Origin: Leptotrichia sp. HSP-536
GTDB taxonomy: Bacteria > Fusobacteriota > Fusobacteriia > Fusobacteriales > Leptotrichiaceae
Direction of reading: 5' to 3'
Length of the DNA stretch: 64,000 bases
NCBI RefSeq assembly: GCF_041199985.1
Contig: NZ_CP165647.1
Span: 1,240,001-1,304,000 of the forward strand
Every line of letters starts with the position of its first letter. Within the stretch, counting starts at the first letter, position 1. The notes beneath the pieces were generated by a model that did no database searches, was not told the DNA's origin, and worked only from the letters and a program-made list of their open reading frames with translations. The translations under genes and the position numbers were made by a program. Shown here piece after piece: positions 1 to 9,348 of the stretch.

Positions 1-2856
1 ATAAACTTTATCTGTCATAATTCTACGTTTCATTGAGTTTTGTGAAACAAACACATCTCCGCCCAAAGTCCAGTCAAGGTCGCCAATGCTCAAGTCAAAT
101 TTCTTGTATCCACCAGCCTTAAGCATTGAGACGCTTTCCTTTGAATGCCCTGTATCCTTGAATTTATAGTTATTTATTGCAACACCTCCGTAAGCTCCCC
201 AGTTACTATCAGTATTATTGAACAGGTAGGAAGCTCCGAAAGCTGTGCTTGTTGTATTTGGAACTTCTTCAGTCTTGAAATCATGCTTATCTTTATTAAA
301 GAATGTTTCAACGTGATGTCCGGCTTTGCCTGCATTGTCTTTTTGCAAGGATGAAATTTGGCTGTCTAAAAGGTTGTCTGTCTGGTTTATTCTTTGCTGA
401 ACATTAATGTATTGGCTTCCAGCAATCTCCTTGTAGGCTTTTCCTAAGCTTTCGGCATCTCTTAATGTGTTCATATAATTAAATATTTGTTTATCTTTTT
501 CGCTTGCTACAACGTATTTTTCATCAAGTGATTCTGCAACGCCTTTTGTATTTTCATCAGCAAATTTTGTATAGGATTGTTTTTTCAAAGTAACTTTTTC
601 AACTCGGTTGTCTTTTATTTCAGGGTCGGCTTCCCAAATTAATGAGCCTGAACCTACAGTCCAATTTCCAATATTACTTTCTTGAATTGACTTATTAAAT
701 GGATCAAGCACGTCTTTTCCGACTGTAACTTCTGTTGCGTTAGTTTTTTCAGTGGCTTCTGCTCCGATTAATAAATCGGCATTATTAAATCCTAAATTAG
801 CTAGTCCATCTATTGGTTTAGATTTTCCTAATGAATCTACGTAGATTCCTAAACTTTTTTTAGTAGAAGATATTTTAATAGGAGTAACTCCAGGGATTGT
901 TCTACCTGGTGTAATTTTTATTACTGCTGCGTTATTTATTTGTTGTTCTCGTGAACCAGTTCCTGTTACTTTTATAGTTCCCTTATTGTTAATTATTCCA
1001 CCATTGGCAATCATTATTCCAGTTCCATATTCGGAATCAATAATAATTTTTCCGCTAGGTTCATTTGTAAATTTAGAATTTTGCCCAACAATAACTCCAA
1101 TAACCCCTTCTACAACTGGCTGACTACCATTATTATACAAATGTTTTTCAAATCTTACAGCTTGTTCAGTTCCTATTATCCCACTATTGAAACCTTCAGT
1201 TCCATCAGCTAGATACATTCCGACACCACCATCACCTTTAATAGTTATATAACCTTGATTATTTAGTGTTCCACCGCCTATTCCCACCATTCCTATGGAA
1301 TTTTTTCCTACTATAATATTTCCGATGTGATGATTAATTACATCTATATTCGGACCATTAAAAAAAACTCCTATACTGGGATTACTTCTATCGGTTGAAT
1401 TTCCAATTTTTATTAAACCTTTGTTAGTTACAAGTGCAGTTCCATCTCCTGTAAGTGTTGTATATATACCTATTGATTTATCGCCTGAAAGATCAATCTT
1501 CCCGTTATTCATAACTTTTCCTACAACTTTCCTAATAAGTTCCTCATTAGATTTATTATACTCAGGATGTCTTGCATTATTTATATTTGCCAATATTCCA
1601 ATAGCATTTTCTTCGTTACTTATGACTTCACCCATAAACCCGCTAATAGGAGTTACCCCATCCTCTTTAAGCCCAGAAACAACGCTTCCGTTAATTATAG
1701 AACCAAAAGTATCATAATATGTACTAAATTTGTACAAACCTATGGAATTTTTCCCTAATGTAATCACTCCGTCATTACTAAGATCGATATTACTATTAAC
1801 ATATCTTTTCGTCTTGCCATAATAGTTAGCAGAATATTGCGCAATAGAATTATTTCCTACTGTAATTGCACCACTATTATAATTTGGAGTTTCTTCGGAA
1901 TACATTGCTACTGTATTTTCTCCTGAAAGAATGATTGTTCCATTATTTCGAGCATAACGATAACCACCTTTTGATATTTCGTTTGTTTTTATAGCAACTT
2001 GATTATTTTTGGTTCCTATAATTTTTTTACTATTAATAGCTCCTCCTAAATTTATTGTATTTTGAATTAAAACATTATACGGATCATTGTCATTATCCAA
2101 ATATACGTCCTGATCAATATGAATAAGATTATTATCAAATTTTAGTATATCATATCCTGTTCCTTCAATTTTAGGAATTTTTTCTAATGGAATATCTGAA
2201 AGAATACTTAAAGGATTACCATCTGATAAATATATATCCCCATTTCTAATTAAAAAAACAGTTGAACCTTCCTTCATATTAAGTGTCAATTTATCAGGAT
2301 TTATAATATTTTTCACGAATTTCTCTGTAAGTGTTTTTTTTGTCGCTAAGTAATCTATATCCAATAAAAATGCAACACCTCCTTTTTCTACTGTCAATTG
2401 TGTAGGATCGGAATCTATCCCAAAATCTATCGCTCCGAATTGACTCATCGAAAATCCATATTGTCCATTATTTGCAACATTATCCATTTTTCCTATTTTA
2501 TCTCTCTTACTACGTGGAGATTGAACATAATTAATATAATCAAATGGTTGTCCTGGGGTTATAGAAGTTGTAGAGACCCCTGGAGTTATAGGCGTTATAG
2601 GAGTTCCTGGATTTACAGGAATTGGAGAAGTTCCTGGATTTACAGGTGTTAATTTTACAGGGTTATCATCTACAGGTTTTAAATCTATAGGCTTATTCGG
2701 CACAGGCTTCAAATCTATAGGTTTATTCGGATTTGTTGGTGTTGGAGTATTATCTGATGTTTTATCACCAGCTCCGCCACCAGCAGCACCACAGCTTATT
2801 ATCGCACATAATGCAGTTAAAAGAACTAATCTTTTTGCATTTCTCATCTTTTTCAT
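1..2856 (-). CDS. autotransporter-type surface protein with lipoprotein signal (C-terminus beyond window)
   Basis: The frame is open from the ATG at 2856 to base 1, at least 952 residues, and leaves the window before its end. An AGGAGG-type site precedes the start. The N-terminus has a hydrophobic stretch ending in IISC (Cys22), a lipobox, followed by a Gly/Ala-rich stretch and a Pro/Thr-rich linker with short repeats (NKPIDLKPV twice, then NPGT/ITPG units), roughly residues 30-110. The middle is rich in Gly/Asn/Ile strands of the kind found in passenger beta-helices. The last visible part (about residue 750 on) has a helical segment and alternating aromatic strands that look like the start of an autotransporter beta-barrel. 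Probable role: surface-exposed adhesin-like passenger translocated by its own barrel. Passenger function is not recognisable. The family call is inference from architecture. Confidence 0.8.
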   Translation of the reverse strand, partial: MKKMRNAKRLVLLTALCAIISCGAAGGGAGDKTSDNTPTPTNPNKPIDLKPVPNKPIDLKPVDDNPVKLTPVNPGTSPIPVNPGTPITPITPGVSTTSITPGQPFDYINYVQSPRSKRDKIGKMDNVANNGQYGFSMSQFGAIDFGIDSDPTQLTVEKGGVAFLLDIDYLATKKTLTEKFVKNIINPDKLTLNMKEGSTVFLIRNGDIYLSDGNPLSILSDIPLEKIPKIEGTGYDILKFDNNLIHIDQDVYLDNDNDPYNVLIQNTINLGGAINSKKIIGTKNNQVAIKTNEISKGGYRYARNNGTIILSGENTVAMYSEETPNYNSGAITVGNNSIAQYSANYYGKTKRYVNSNIDLSNDGVITLGKNSIGLYKFSTYYDTFGSIINGSVVSGLKEDGVTPISGFMGEVISNEENAIGILANINNARHPEYNKSNEELIRKVVGKVMNNGKIDLSGDKSIGIYTTLTGDGTALVTNKGLIKIGNSTDRSNPSIGVFFNGPNIDVINHHIGNIIVGKNSIGMVGIGGGTLNNQGYITIKGDGGVGMYLADGTEGFNSGIIGTEQAVRFEKHLYNNGSQPVVEGVIGVIVGQNSKFTNEPSGKIIIDSEYGTGIMIANGGIINNKGTIKVTGTGSREQQINNAAVIKITPGRTIPGVTPIKISSTKKSLGIYVDSLGKSKPIDGLANLGFNNADLLIGAEATEKTNATEVTVGKDVLDPFNKSIQESNIGNWTVGSGSLIWEADPEIKDNRVEKVTLKKQSYTKFADENTKGVAESLDEKYVVASEKDKQIFNYMNTLRDAESLGKAYKEIAGSQYINVQQRINQTDNLLDSQISSLQKDNAGKAGHHVETFFNKDKHDFKTEEVPNTTSTAFGASYLFNNTDSNWGAYGGVAINNYKFKDTGHSKESVSMLKAGGYKKFDLSIGDLDWTLGGDVFVSQNSMKRRIMTDKVY

Positions 2857-2995
2857 AAACATTTCCTCCTTTATCTTACCAAATATTTAATTATATTTTA
2901 ATCTTTTGAAGTTAATATACAACTAGATATTTCTTAATATTAATAATTATTCTTTTATTACTAATTATATACTAATTTTTAAAAAAGTCAAGTCC

Positions 2996-3020
2996 AAATG
3001 AAAAATATTTTGATTTCAAA
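2996..3020. repeat. left copy of 25-bp direct repeat flanking the IS (target duplication)
   Basis: The 25 bases at 2996-3020 are identical to 4108-4132. Each copy directly abuts an end of the IS at 3021-4107. This is the arrangement expected for a target-site duplication. Confidence 0.85.
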
Positions 3021-4107
3021 TGTATAGTTGTCAAACATTTGTTACAAAAACTTTAAAAATAAATAGAAAAGTTATCTTACTAATGTCTTAGCCTAATTGT
3101 TTGTCCTGTATTCTTTCAGCATTTCATTTGGACTTTTAAAATTTAATACTTTTCTTGATATATTATTGTATCTGCTGCAATATCTTTTTACTGACCTTCT
3201 TAATTTTTCCAGACTTCTAAATCTTTTTCCTAAATAATAATTGCTGTCCAGCCTGTGGCTCCTTTCCACTTTCCCATTCTGCCACGGCGAATACGGTCTT
3301 GTTGTCATGTATTCTATCCCTAGTTCTTCCAGCTTTAGCTCAAATAGTGTCTTTTTGCCATTTTCCGCATTCGTAAACTCCCTGCCGTTATCACTTTGTA
3401 TTTTTTCTATTTTAAAGCCCAGCTCCGCTTCAAGCGTTTCTAGAAATTTTGTCGTCTGGTATGTACTTTTTTCATCCACTATTCTTAATACCTCTTCCTT
3501 GTATACTCATCTATTGCCGTTATCTGATAGTAATTCTGGTCATTCATTCCAAAACATATGCATTCTCTTGGAACATATTTTATGTCTATCTGAACCTTTT
3601 CGCCAGGATATGCAGCCTGCTTCACTTTTTTGTGCTTTTGTAAAGCCTTTTAGGCTTTTGGGCTTATTATCCCTAATTTTTCTTATTATTTTGCACATAG
3701 TTCCATAAGAACGGCTGTATCCCAGTTTTCTAGCTTCGGTATATACCTGTGCCAGTCCTTCATATGAAAATCTCCTGTATTTTTTCATAATTAAATCTAT
3801 TTCTTCCTGAGTATGTTGATTTGGATGACTTTTAGGTCTTCTGCTTTTTGGCATCAGTGACTGCACTGTTCCGTCATATCTGTCACGCCATCTCTTAATC
3901 TGCTGTCTTGATGTCTTATATTTTAATGCCGCCTTTGAATTATTGTTATATTTTATTGCATACTCAACTGCCCGTTGACGAACACGGTACTCTTCTGATA
4001 TACTATTCATAGAAAGGTTTCTCCTTATGTAGTTTTGGTCAGCTTACATTATATCAGAAACCTTTCTTTTTTCTTCTTTTTTGTCACATATGTATTGTAC
4101 CACGACA
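3021..4107 (-). mobile_element. insertion sequence, IS481-like or IS1202-like, inactive
   Basis: A 1087-bp element carrying one DDE transposase reading frame on the minus strand, broken by two frameshifts. The ends begin with TGT and form an imperfect inverted repeat of about 30 bp (3021-3050 against 4078-4107, roughly two thirds identical, best in the inner half CATxTGTxACAAAAA). A 25-bp direct repeat flanks it exactly. The length and TGT ends suit the IS481 family. The long duplication is more like what is reported for the IS1202 group. It sits between the autotransporter gene and ligA, with no gene visibly interrupted. Confidence 0.85.
3093..4010 (-). pseudogene. DDE transposase, two frameshifts
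   Basis: Reading from the ATG at 4010, the first frame gives an HTH-containing N-terminal half (SRQQIKRWRDRYDG near residue 35, then a second winged-helix region). The frame breaks around 3625-3645. The next frame carries the start of the rve catalytic domain (KVQIDIKYVP, first Asp) and runs to a stop near 3487. A second break at about 3494-3500 restores the rest (IQSDNGREF, second Asp; GKVERSHR, catalytic Glu) to the stop at 3093. Joined, it would be about 305 residues with a complete DDE triad, so the breaks are recent single-base indels. Not expected to be functional. Confidence 0.85.
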
Positions 4108-4132
4108 AAATGAAAAATATTTTGATTTCAAA
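4108..4132. repeat. right copy of 25-bp direct repeat flanking the IS
   Basis: Identical to 2996-3020 and starts at the base after the right end of the IS. Beyond it, 4133-4386 is extremely AT-rich with no gene. It holds only the region where the ligA promoter must lie (a TATACT-like box near 4371 is possible). Confidence 0.85.
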
Positions 4133-4399
4133 AAAAAAATGAAAAATAAATTAATGAAAAAGATTAAAAATTGAATAAAATTTATAGATTTTTGTTAAAA
4201 TAATAAAATGAAAAATACAAATTTTAAAAAATAAAAATAGATTTTCAATTTTAATTTAAAGTTATTATAGTATATTTTTAATATAAAAAAATTTAAATTT
4301 TTGAAATATTTAGTTATTTTCAAAATTTATTTACTATTATATTTTAAAAAAAAATGATATACTTTAAACAACTATACTTATATTTTAAAAGGAGCCAAA

Positions 4400-6466
4400 G
4401 TGAATTTATTTAATCAAGAAAAAAATACTGAAATTCAAGAAAAATATAAAAAATTAAGAAGTGAAATTGAATATCATAACAATCTTTATTATAATGAGGA
4501 CAAGCCAATCATTTCAGATATAGAATACGATAAATTAATGCGTGAACTAAAAGATTTTGAGAAAAACTATCCAGAATTGCTAGAAGAAAAAGATAATGAA
4601 AAAAATTCTCCCACACAAAAAATTGGAGGAACTGCAAGTGAAAAATTTTCAAAAGTGCGGCATCGAACGCCAATGCTTAGTTTATCAAATACTTATAATA
4701 TTTCTGAAATTGAAGATTTTGACAAAAGAGTGAAAAAAATTATTATGTCTGAAATTGATGAAAATAATGATGAAAATTTGGAATATATTTTGGAACTTAA
4801 ATTGGATGGACTTAGCATAAGTTTGATTTATGAAAATGGTGAGCTTGTTCAGGCTGTTACACGTGGAGATGGGCAAGTTGGGGAAGATGTTACGGAAAAT
4901 ATTAGAGAAATTTCAAGTATTCCTAAAAAATTGAAAGAGCCAGTTTCATTGGAAGTACGTGGAGAAATTATTTTGCCAATATCCAATTTCAATCGGATAA
5001 ATCAGGAGCGTGAAGATGATGGCGAAGATGTTTTTGCAAATCCAAGAAATGCAGCATCTGGAACAATTAGGCAGCTAGATAAAACAATTGTTGCAGAGCG
5101 AGGACTTGACTGTTATCTTTATTATTTGGTAAATGCTGAAAATTATGGGATAAATACTCATTTGGAAAGCATTGAATACATAAAAAATCTTGAGTTTCAA
5201 ACTACAGGAGTATTTGAAAAATATACTGATTTCACAGAATTGGAAAAATCTATTGACAAATGGCACGATAAACGAAAAACACTCAATTATGAAACAGACG
5301 GCCTTGTAATAAAAGTAAATAATTTTTCACTTTACGAAACACTCGGCTATACAACCAAAAGCCCACGATGGGCAATCGCTTATAAATTTCCAGCTGAACA
5401 AGTAAAAACAAAATTATTAGATGTAACTTTTCAAGTTGGAAGAACTGGTGTAATTACTCCCGTTGCAGAACTTGAAGCTGTAAATTTATCGGGATCTGTT
5501 GTAAAAAGGGCGAGTTTGCATAACTTTGATGAAATTCATCGAAAAAATATAAAAATCGGGGATAATGTAATTGTTGAAAAAGCGGCTGAAATAATTCCAC
5601 AAGTTGTAAATGTAGTTTTTGAGGATAGAACTGGAAATGAAATCGAGATTACTGAACCGATAAATTGTCCTGTCTGCAACAGTGAACTTTCCCACGAAGA
5701 AGGACTAGTCGCCTTAAAATGCCATAATCCGCTTTGTCCAGAAAAAGTGAAACGGCAGATTGCCTATTTTGTATCACGTGACGCAATGAATATTTCTGGG
5801 CTTGGTGACAAAATTGTTGAAAAATTTATTGAATTAGAAAAAATAAAAACGGTTGTTGACATATATTCATTAAAAAATTATCGTGAAGAACTGGAAAACT
5901 TAGAAAAAATGGGGAAAAAAAGTGTAGATAATTTGATAAATAATATTGAAGCAAGTAAAACTCGAGATTTTTCAAAAGTTCTTTATGCACTGGGAATTCC
6001 TTTTGTCGGAAAATTTAATGCAAACCTTTTAGCAAAAACTTTTGGAAATATTGAAAATTTAAAAAATCAGTCAATTGAAAATTTACTGGCTGTAAAAGGA
6101 ATTGGGGAAAAAGTAGCAGTTGCTGTAAATACTTTCTTAAATGATGAAAATAATTGGAAAATTATTACCGATTTACAAAATATCGGATTACAGTTTGTCA
6201 TCGATGAAACTAATTTAGAAAAAATAGCAGATAATCCTATAAAAGACAAAAACTTCCTTGCGACTGGAAAATTGCAAAAATACAAACGAAACGACATAAA
6301 AGATATTATCCTGTCTAAAGGCGGAAATTATCTGTCGGCAGTTTCAAAAAATCTAGATTTTTTAATTGCTGGAGAGAAAGCTGGAAGTAAACTTGAAAAA
6401 GCTGAGAAATTAGGAATTCGTGTGCTTACAGAAGAAGACTTTGAAAAAGAATTTTTGGAAATATAA
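4400..6466 (+). CDS. ligA: NAD-dependent DNA ligase
   Basis: A 688-residue protein of normal LigA length. It seals nicks in duplex DNA using NAD+ during replication and repair. The start is a GTG at 4400, chosen because AAAAGGAG lies just upstream. Visible domains: N-terminal Ia domain (YHNNLYYNEDKPIISDIEYD), the adenylation site KLDG with Lys134 as the AMP acceptor, TRGDGQVGEDVTENI, OB fold (FQVGRTGVITPVAEL), a four-Cys zinc finger (CPVC...CHNPLC, about residues 421-444), helix-hairpin-helix repeats (GKKSVDNL, GIPFVGKF, VKGIGEKVA) and a C-terminal BRCT domain. It stands alone, transcribed away from its neighbours, with a hairpin terminator just downstream. Confidence 0.98.
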   Translation: MNLFNQEKNTEIQEKYKKLRSEIEYHNNLYYNEDKPIISDIEYDKLMRELKDFEKNYPELLEEKDNEKNSPTQKIGGTASEKFSKVRHRTPMLSLSNTYNISEIEDFDKRVKKIIMSEIDENNDENLEYILELKLDGLSISLIYENGELVQAVTRGDGQVGEDVTENIREISSIPKKLKEPVSLEVRGEIILPISNFNRINQEREDDGEDVFANPRNAASGTIRQLDKTIVAERGLDCYLYYLVNAENYGINTHLESIEYIKNLEFQTTGVFEKYTDFTELEKSIDKWHDKRKTLNYETDGLVIKVNNFSLYETLGYTTKSPRWAIAYKFPAEQVKTKLLDVTFQVGRTGVITPVAELEAVNLSGSVVKRASLHNFDEIHRKNIKIGDNVIVEKAAEIIPQVVNVVFEDRTGNEIEITEPINCPVCNSELSHEEGLVALKCHNPLCPEKVKRQIAYFVSRDAMNISGLGDKIVEKFIELEKIKTVVDIYSLKNYREELENLEKMGKKSVDNLINNIEASKTRDFSKVLYALGIPFVGKFNANLLAKTFGNIENLKNQSIENLLAVKGIGEKVAVAVNTFLNDENNWKIITDLQNIGLQFVIDETNLEKIADNPIKDKNFLATGKLQKYKRNDIKDIILSKGGNYLSAVSKNLDFLIAGEKAGSKLEKAEKLGIRVLTEEDFEKEFLEI

Positions 6467-6501
6467 ATGAAAATATGAATATGAAAATGTAAAAAAGAAA
6501 A

Positions 6502-6538
6502 AGACTGTCTTAACTTATAATTTTTGCTGAGGCAGTCT
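6502..6538 (+). terminator. ligA terminator
   Basis: Stem 6502-6512 pairs with 6528-6538 (AGACTGTCTTA with TGAGGCAGTCT, 11 bp including two wobble pairs), followed by a T-rich run. It lies between the convergent ligA and M13 peptidase genes and may serve both. Confidence 0.7.
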
Positions 6539-6600
6539 ATTTTGATATTTATTTTTGTTGTATCTTGTATTTTCGCATTTTAAAAAGGAAATCAATTATT

Positions 6601-9030
6601 TTACCATATTTTTATTCTGTCTTCAGGAGCTTTATACATTCCATCTCCCGGGATTGTTTCAAATATTTTGTGGAATGCATCTACATTTTGCAATACTCCA
6701 TTTACACGGAAATAATTTGGCGAATGAGAATCAGATTTTGCTAAATTTCTTAAAAATTCTGGAGTCGATTTTTGTCGCCACATTCTTGCATAGTTTAAGA
6801 AAAATACTTTACTTGATATATTTGGATATACTTTTGTAGCATTTGGATGGTCCCGTAAATAAAGTTGTAATGCATCATAAGCGATATTTACTCCTCCCAG
6901 ATCAGCGATATTTTCTGTTAAAGTATATTTTCCATTAAGATGTATTCCACCATCAACTGTATAACTTGAAAATTGATTTTCTAATTTCTTAGTAACTTCA
7001 TCAAAATTCTTTTTATCTTGATCTGTCCACCAATTTTTTACATTCCCATCTCCATCATATGAAGCACCTGACACATCAAATGCATGTGTAAGCTCATGAC
7101 CAATAATTGTTCCTATAGCTCCAAAATTGCTTGCTACTTCCGATTTATTAAAATCATAGAAAGGGAATTGTAAAATTCCAGCTGGAAATACTATTTCATT
7201 TCCTGTCGGAGAATAATAGGCATTTATTGTATGCGGATACATATGCCATTCTGCTTTGTCCACAAGTTTTCCTATTTTCTTAAATTCTTCATTATATTCC
7301 CATTCACTGATATTCTTCATTTGATCATAAAGCGTATCATTGCTTGAAATTACCATCTTGCTGTAATCTTTCCATTTATCAGGATATCCAATTTTTACAT
7401 TTACTTTTGCCAGTTTTTCAAGTGCTTTTTTCTTAGTTGCAGTAGTCATCCAGTCTAACTTTTCAATTCTATTTTTCATTGCCCTTTTTATATACTCAAC
7501 CATTTGCTGTGCATTCTTTTTAGCTTCAGGTGAAAAATTTCTTTGAACATAAATTTTTCCTATTATTTCTCCTAAAACTCCATCTGTAAAATCAAGCGCT
7601 CTTTTTTCAAGTGTTTCTCTTTCTTTTTGACCACTTAAATATTTTCCATAAAATTCATAGCTTCTTTCTCCTAAATCATCACTTAAAACACTAGCGGCAG
7701 ATTTTATCAAATTATACTTCATATAGTCCTTAATTATATCAATATTTTCATTATTTACAAATTTATCTAAATTTTTATAATAGTTTAACTCTGATATAAT
7801 TACCGTATCAGTTTTTACATTTAGCTGTTTTAAATAGTCAGCTAAATTAACATTTTTAGATAATTTCCCTAGTTCACTTACCTTTACGGGATTATTATAT
7901 TTAGCTACATCATGACGCTCTTCATTTGTTAATAAAGTTCCTGCAATATCTTTTTCAAATGCAACTATTTTTTCGGCTTTTTCAAGTGTATCTGTTTCAC
8001 CTAAATATTTTAACATATCGCTTACATATTTTGTATATTCGTCTAATATATCTTTATTTTCTTTAGTATCCTTTTGAAAATAATCTCTTGATAACCCAAT
8101 TCCAGCACTTCCTAAATATATTGCATTCTTCTTGGAATTATTTAAGTCAGTTCCTATTCCCCATCCATAAAATTCAGAATTTCCAATTTTTGTTACTTCT
8201 ATATTATATTTTTTCAAATCATTAATATTTTGTATTGCATTAATTTTATCCAAATCCTTTTTTAAAGGTTCCAGCCCTTCTTCATTTCTTTTCTCCACAT
8301 CATAATAACCGTCATAAAGAGTTATGACTTTTTGTTCATCAGCAGTTAATGATTTTTCAGGTTTTTCCTTCAATTCCTTTATTAAATTACGCAAAAAATC
8401 CTGATTTTTTTCGTTCAGTTCATAAAAAGAACTCCAAGCCGGCTTAGTGCTAGGAATTGTTGTACTTTTTTCCCATTTTTCATTTACATATGTATAAAAA
8501 TCTCCTTGTGCATCAACATTTTTGCTTGTATTAGTAAATAAGTCCTTATCATTTTCCTTTAAAAGCTCCGATTGCTTTCTTTCATAAAAATCCCAGAAAT
8601 CTGAACGTCTTTCATAAGCTCTTAGATTTTTTTTCGTTGTATTTATTGGAGAATTTGTATCTTCTGTTGTTTCGGGTGTATTTGTTGGTGGATTTATACC
8701 TCCTGCCGTTTTGGGTGTATTTGTTGGTGGATTTATACCTCCTGCCGTTTTTGGCGTATTTGTTGGTGGATTTATACCTCCTGCCGTTTTTGGCGTATTT
8801 GTTGGTGGATTTATACCTCCTGCCGTTTTTGGCGTATTTGTTGGTGGATTTATATCTCCTGTCGTTTTTGTATCTACATTTGAAACATTTTCTCCTTTTT
8901 CTTTTATTTTCTCCAGTTTTAATGGTGATATATCTGATTTAGGAACATTATTGTTTTCCTTTTCTGTATTTTCTGCATAAATTAAACTAATACTCGCCAA
9001 AAATAGCGAAATTATAACTAATTTTTTCAT
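6601..9030 (-). CDS. secreted M13 (neprilysin/PepO-like) zinc metallopeptidase with N-terminal repeats
   Basis: An 809-residue protein. Residues 1-20 are a cleavable signal peptide (MKKLVIISLFLASISLIYA). A low-complexity N-terminal region follows, containing five TNTPxTxxxINPP-type 13-residue repeats, and then a full M13 domain from about residue 165. Zinc ligands are visible as HELTH (His645, His649) with Glu706 in ENIADLGG. NAYYSPTGNEIVFPAG is the usual substrate-side motif, so it should be an active endopeptidase acting on oligopeptides outside the cytoplasm. The start codon has no good ribosome site nearby: the only GGAG is about 39 nt upstream, beyond a small hairpin. The repeat spacer probably tethers or spaces the enzyme and is unusual for the family. 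Confidence 0.9.
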   Translation of the reverse strand: MKKLVIISLFLASISLIYAENTEKENNNVPKSDISPLKLEKIKEKGENVSNVDTKTTGDINPPTNTPKTAGGINPPTNTPKTAGGINPPTNTPKTAGGINPPTNTPKTAGGINPPTNTPETTEDTNSPINTTKKNLRAYERRSDFWDFYERKQSELLKENDKDLFTNTSKNVDAQGDFYTYVNEKWEKSTTIPSTKPAWSSFYELNEKNQDFLRNLIKELKEKPEKSLTADEQKVITLYDGYYDVEKRNEEGLEPLKKDLDKINAIQNINDLKKYNIEVTKIGNSEFYGWGIGTDLNNSKKNAIYLGSAGIGLSRDYFQKDTKENKDILDEYTKYVSDMLKYLGETDTLEKAEKIVAFEKDIAGTLLTNEERHDVAKYNNPVKVSELGKLSKNVNLADYLKQLNVKTDTVIISELNYYKNLDKFVNNENIDIIKDYMKYNLIKSAASVLSDDLGERSYEFYGKYLSGQKERETLEKRALDFTDGVLGEIIGKIYVQRNFSPEAKKNAQQMVEYIKRAMKNRIEKLDWMTTATKKKALEKLAKVNVKIGYPDKWKDYSKMVISSNDTLYDQMKNISEWEYNEEFKKIGKLVDKAEWHMYPHTINAYYSPTGNEIVFPAGILQFPFYDFNKSEVASNFGAIGTIIGHELTHAFDVSGASYDGDGNVKNWWTDQDKKNFDEVTKKLENQFSSYTVDGGIHLNGKYTLTENIADLGGVNIAYDALQLYLRDHPNATKVYPNISSKVFFLNYARMWRQKSTPEFLRNLAKSDSHSPNYFRVNGVLQNVDAFHKIFETIPGDGMYKAPEDRIKIW
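8675..8870 (-). repeat. 39-bp in-frame tandem repeat inside the M13 peptidase gene
   Basis: Five copies of a 39-bp unit, with the core GTATTTGTTGGTGGATTTAT (plus strand) starting at 8678, 8717, 8756, 8795 and 8834. Each codes for 13 residues (NTPKTAGGINPPT). The three middle units are nearly identical, while the outer ones have drifted. Copy number is likely to vary between strains by slippage. Confidence 0.95.
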
Positions 9031-9187
9031 ATTTTTAAAATTTAATTTCTCTAGATTTAAAGAAATCTTCTCCTTTCATTTTTATATAATAATCTCTATA
9101 GCAATACTACACTACAAAGTAAGCTTTTCTCTCTCACTAGAAATCAAAAACTTCTTATTAATATATGCTAAATTTTTTGATTATTCT

Positions 9188-9216
9188 ATTATACATTTTT
9201 CTTAAATTTATTTCAA
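9188..9216 (-). promoter_or_regulatory. promoter of the M13 peptidase gene
   Basis: On the minus strand TTGAAA (9211-9216), 17 bp, TATAAT (9188-9193). It implies a leader of about 150 nt before the ATG at 9030. Confidence 0.65.
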
Positions 9217-9263
9217 GAAGTTTGCTAAAAAAATCTAAAAATTTAAAAAAATAAATTTTATTA

Positions 9264-9300
9264 AAAAATAGCCTTAAAATGAAATTTCAAAGCTATTTTT
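9264..9300 (-). terminator. terminator of the met operon
   Basis: Stem 9264-9272 / 9292-9300 (AAAAATAGC with GCTATTTTT). On the minus strand it ends in a T-run, 49 bases after the last metQ copy. The rest of 9031-9348 holds only this hairpin and the peptidase promoter. Confidence 0.7.
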
Positions 9301-9348
9301 GTATAAGTCGTTTATGAAAGTAAATCTAAGACTTTTTGCTAGAGCTTG

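Noticed and set aside
8637..8980. Plus-strand ORFs with regular 13-residue repeats
   Set aside because: They are reading-frame shadows of the tandem repeat in the M13 peptidase gene on the other strand. No signals of their own.
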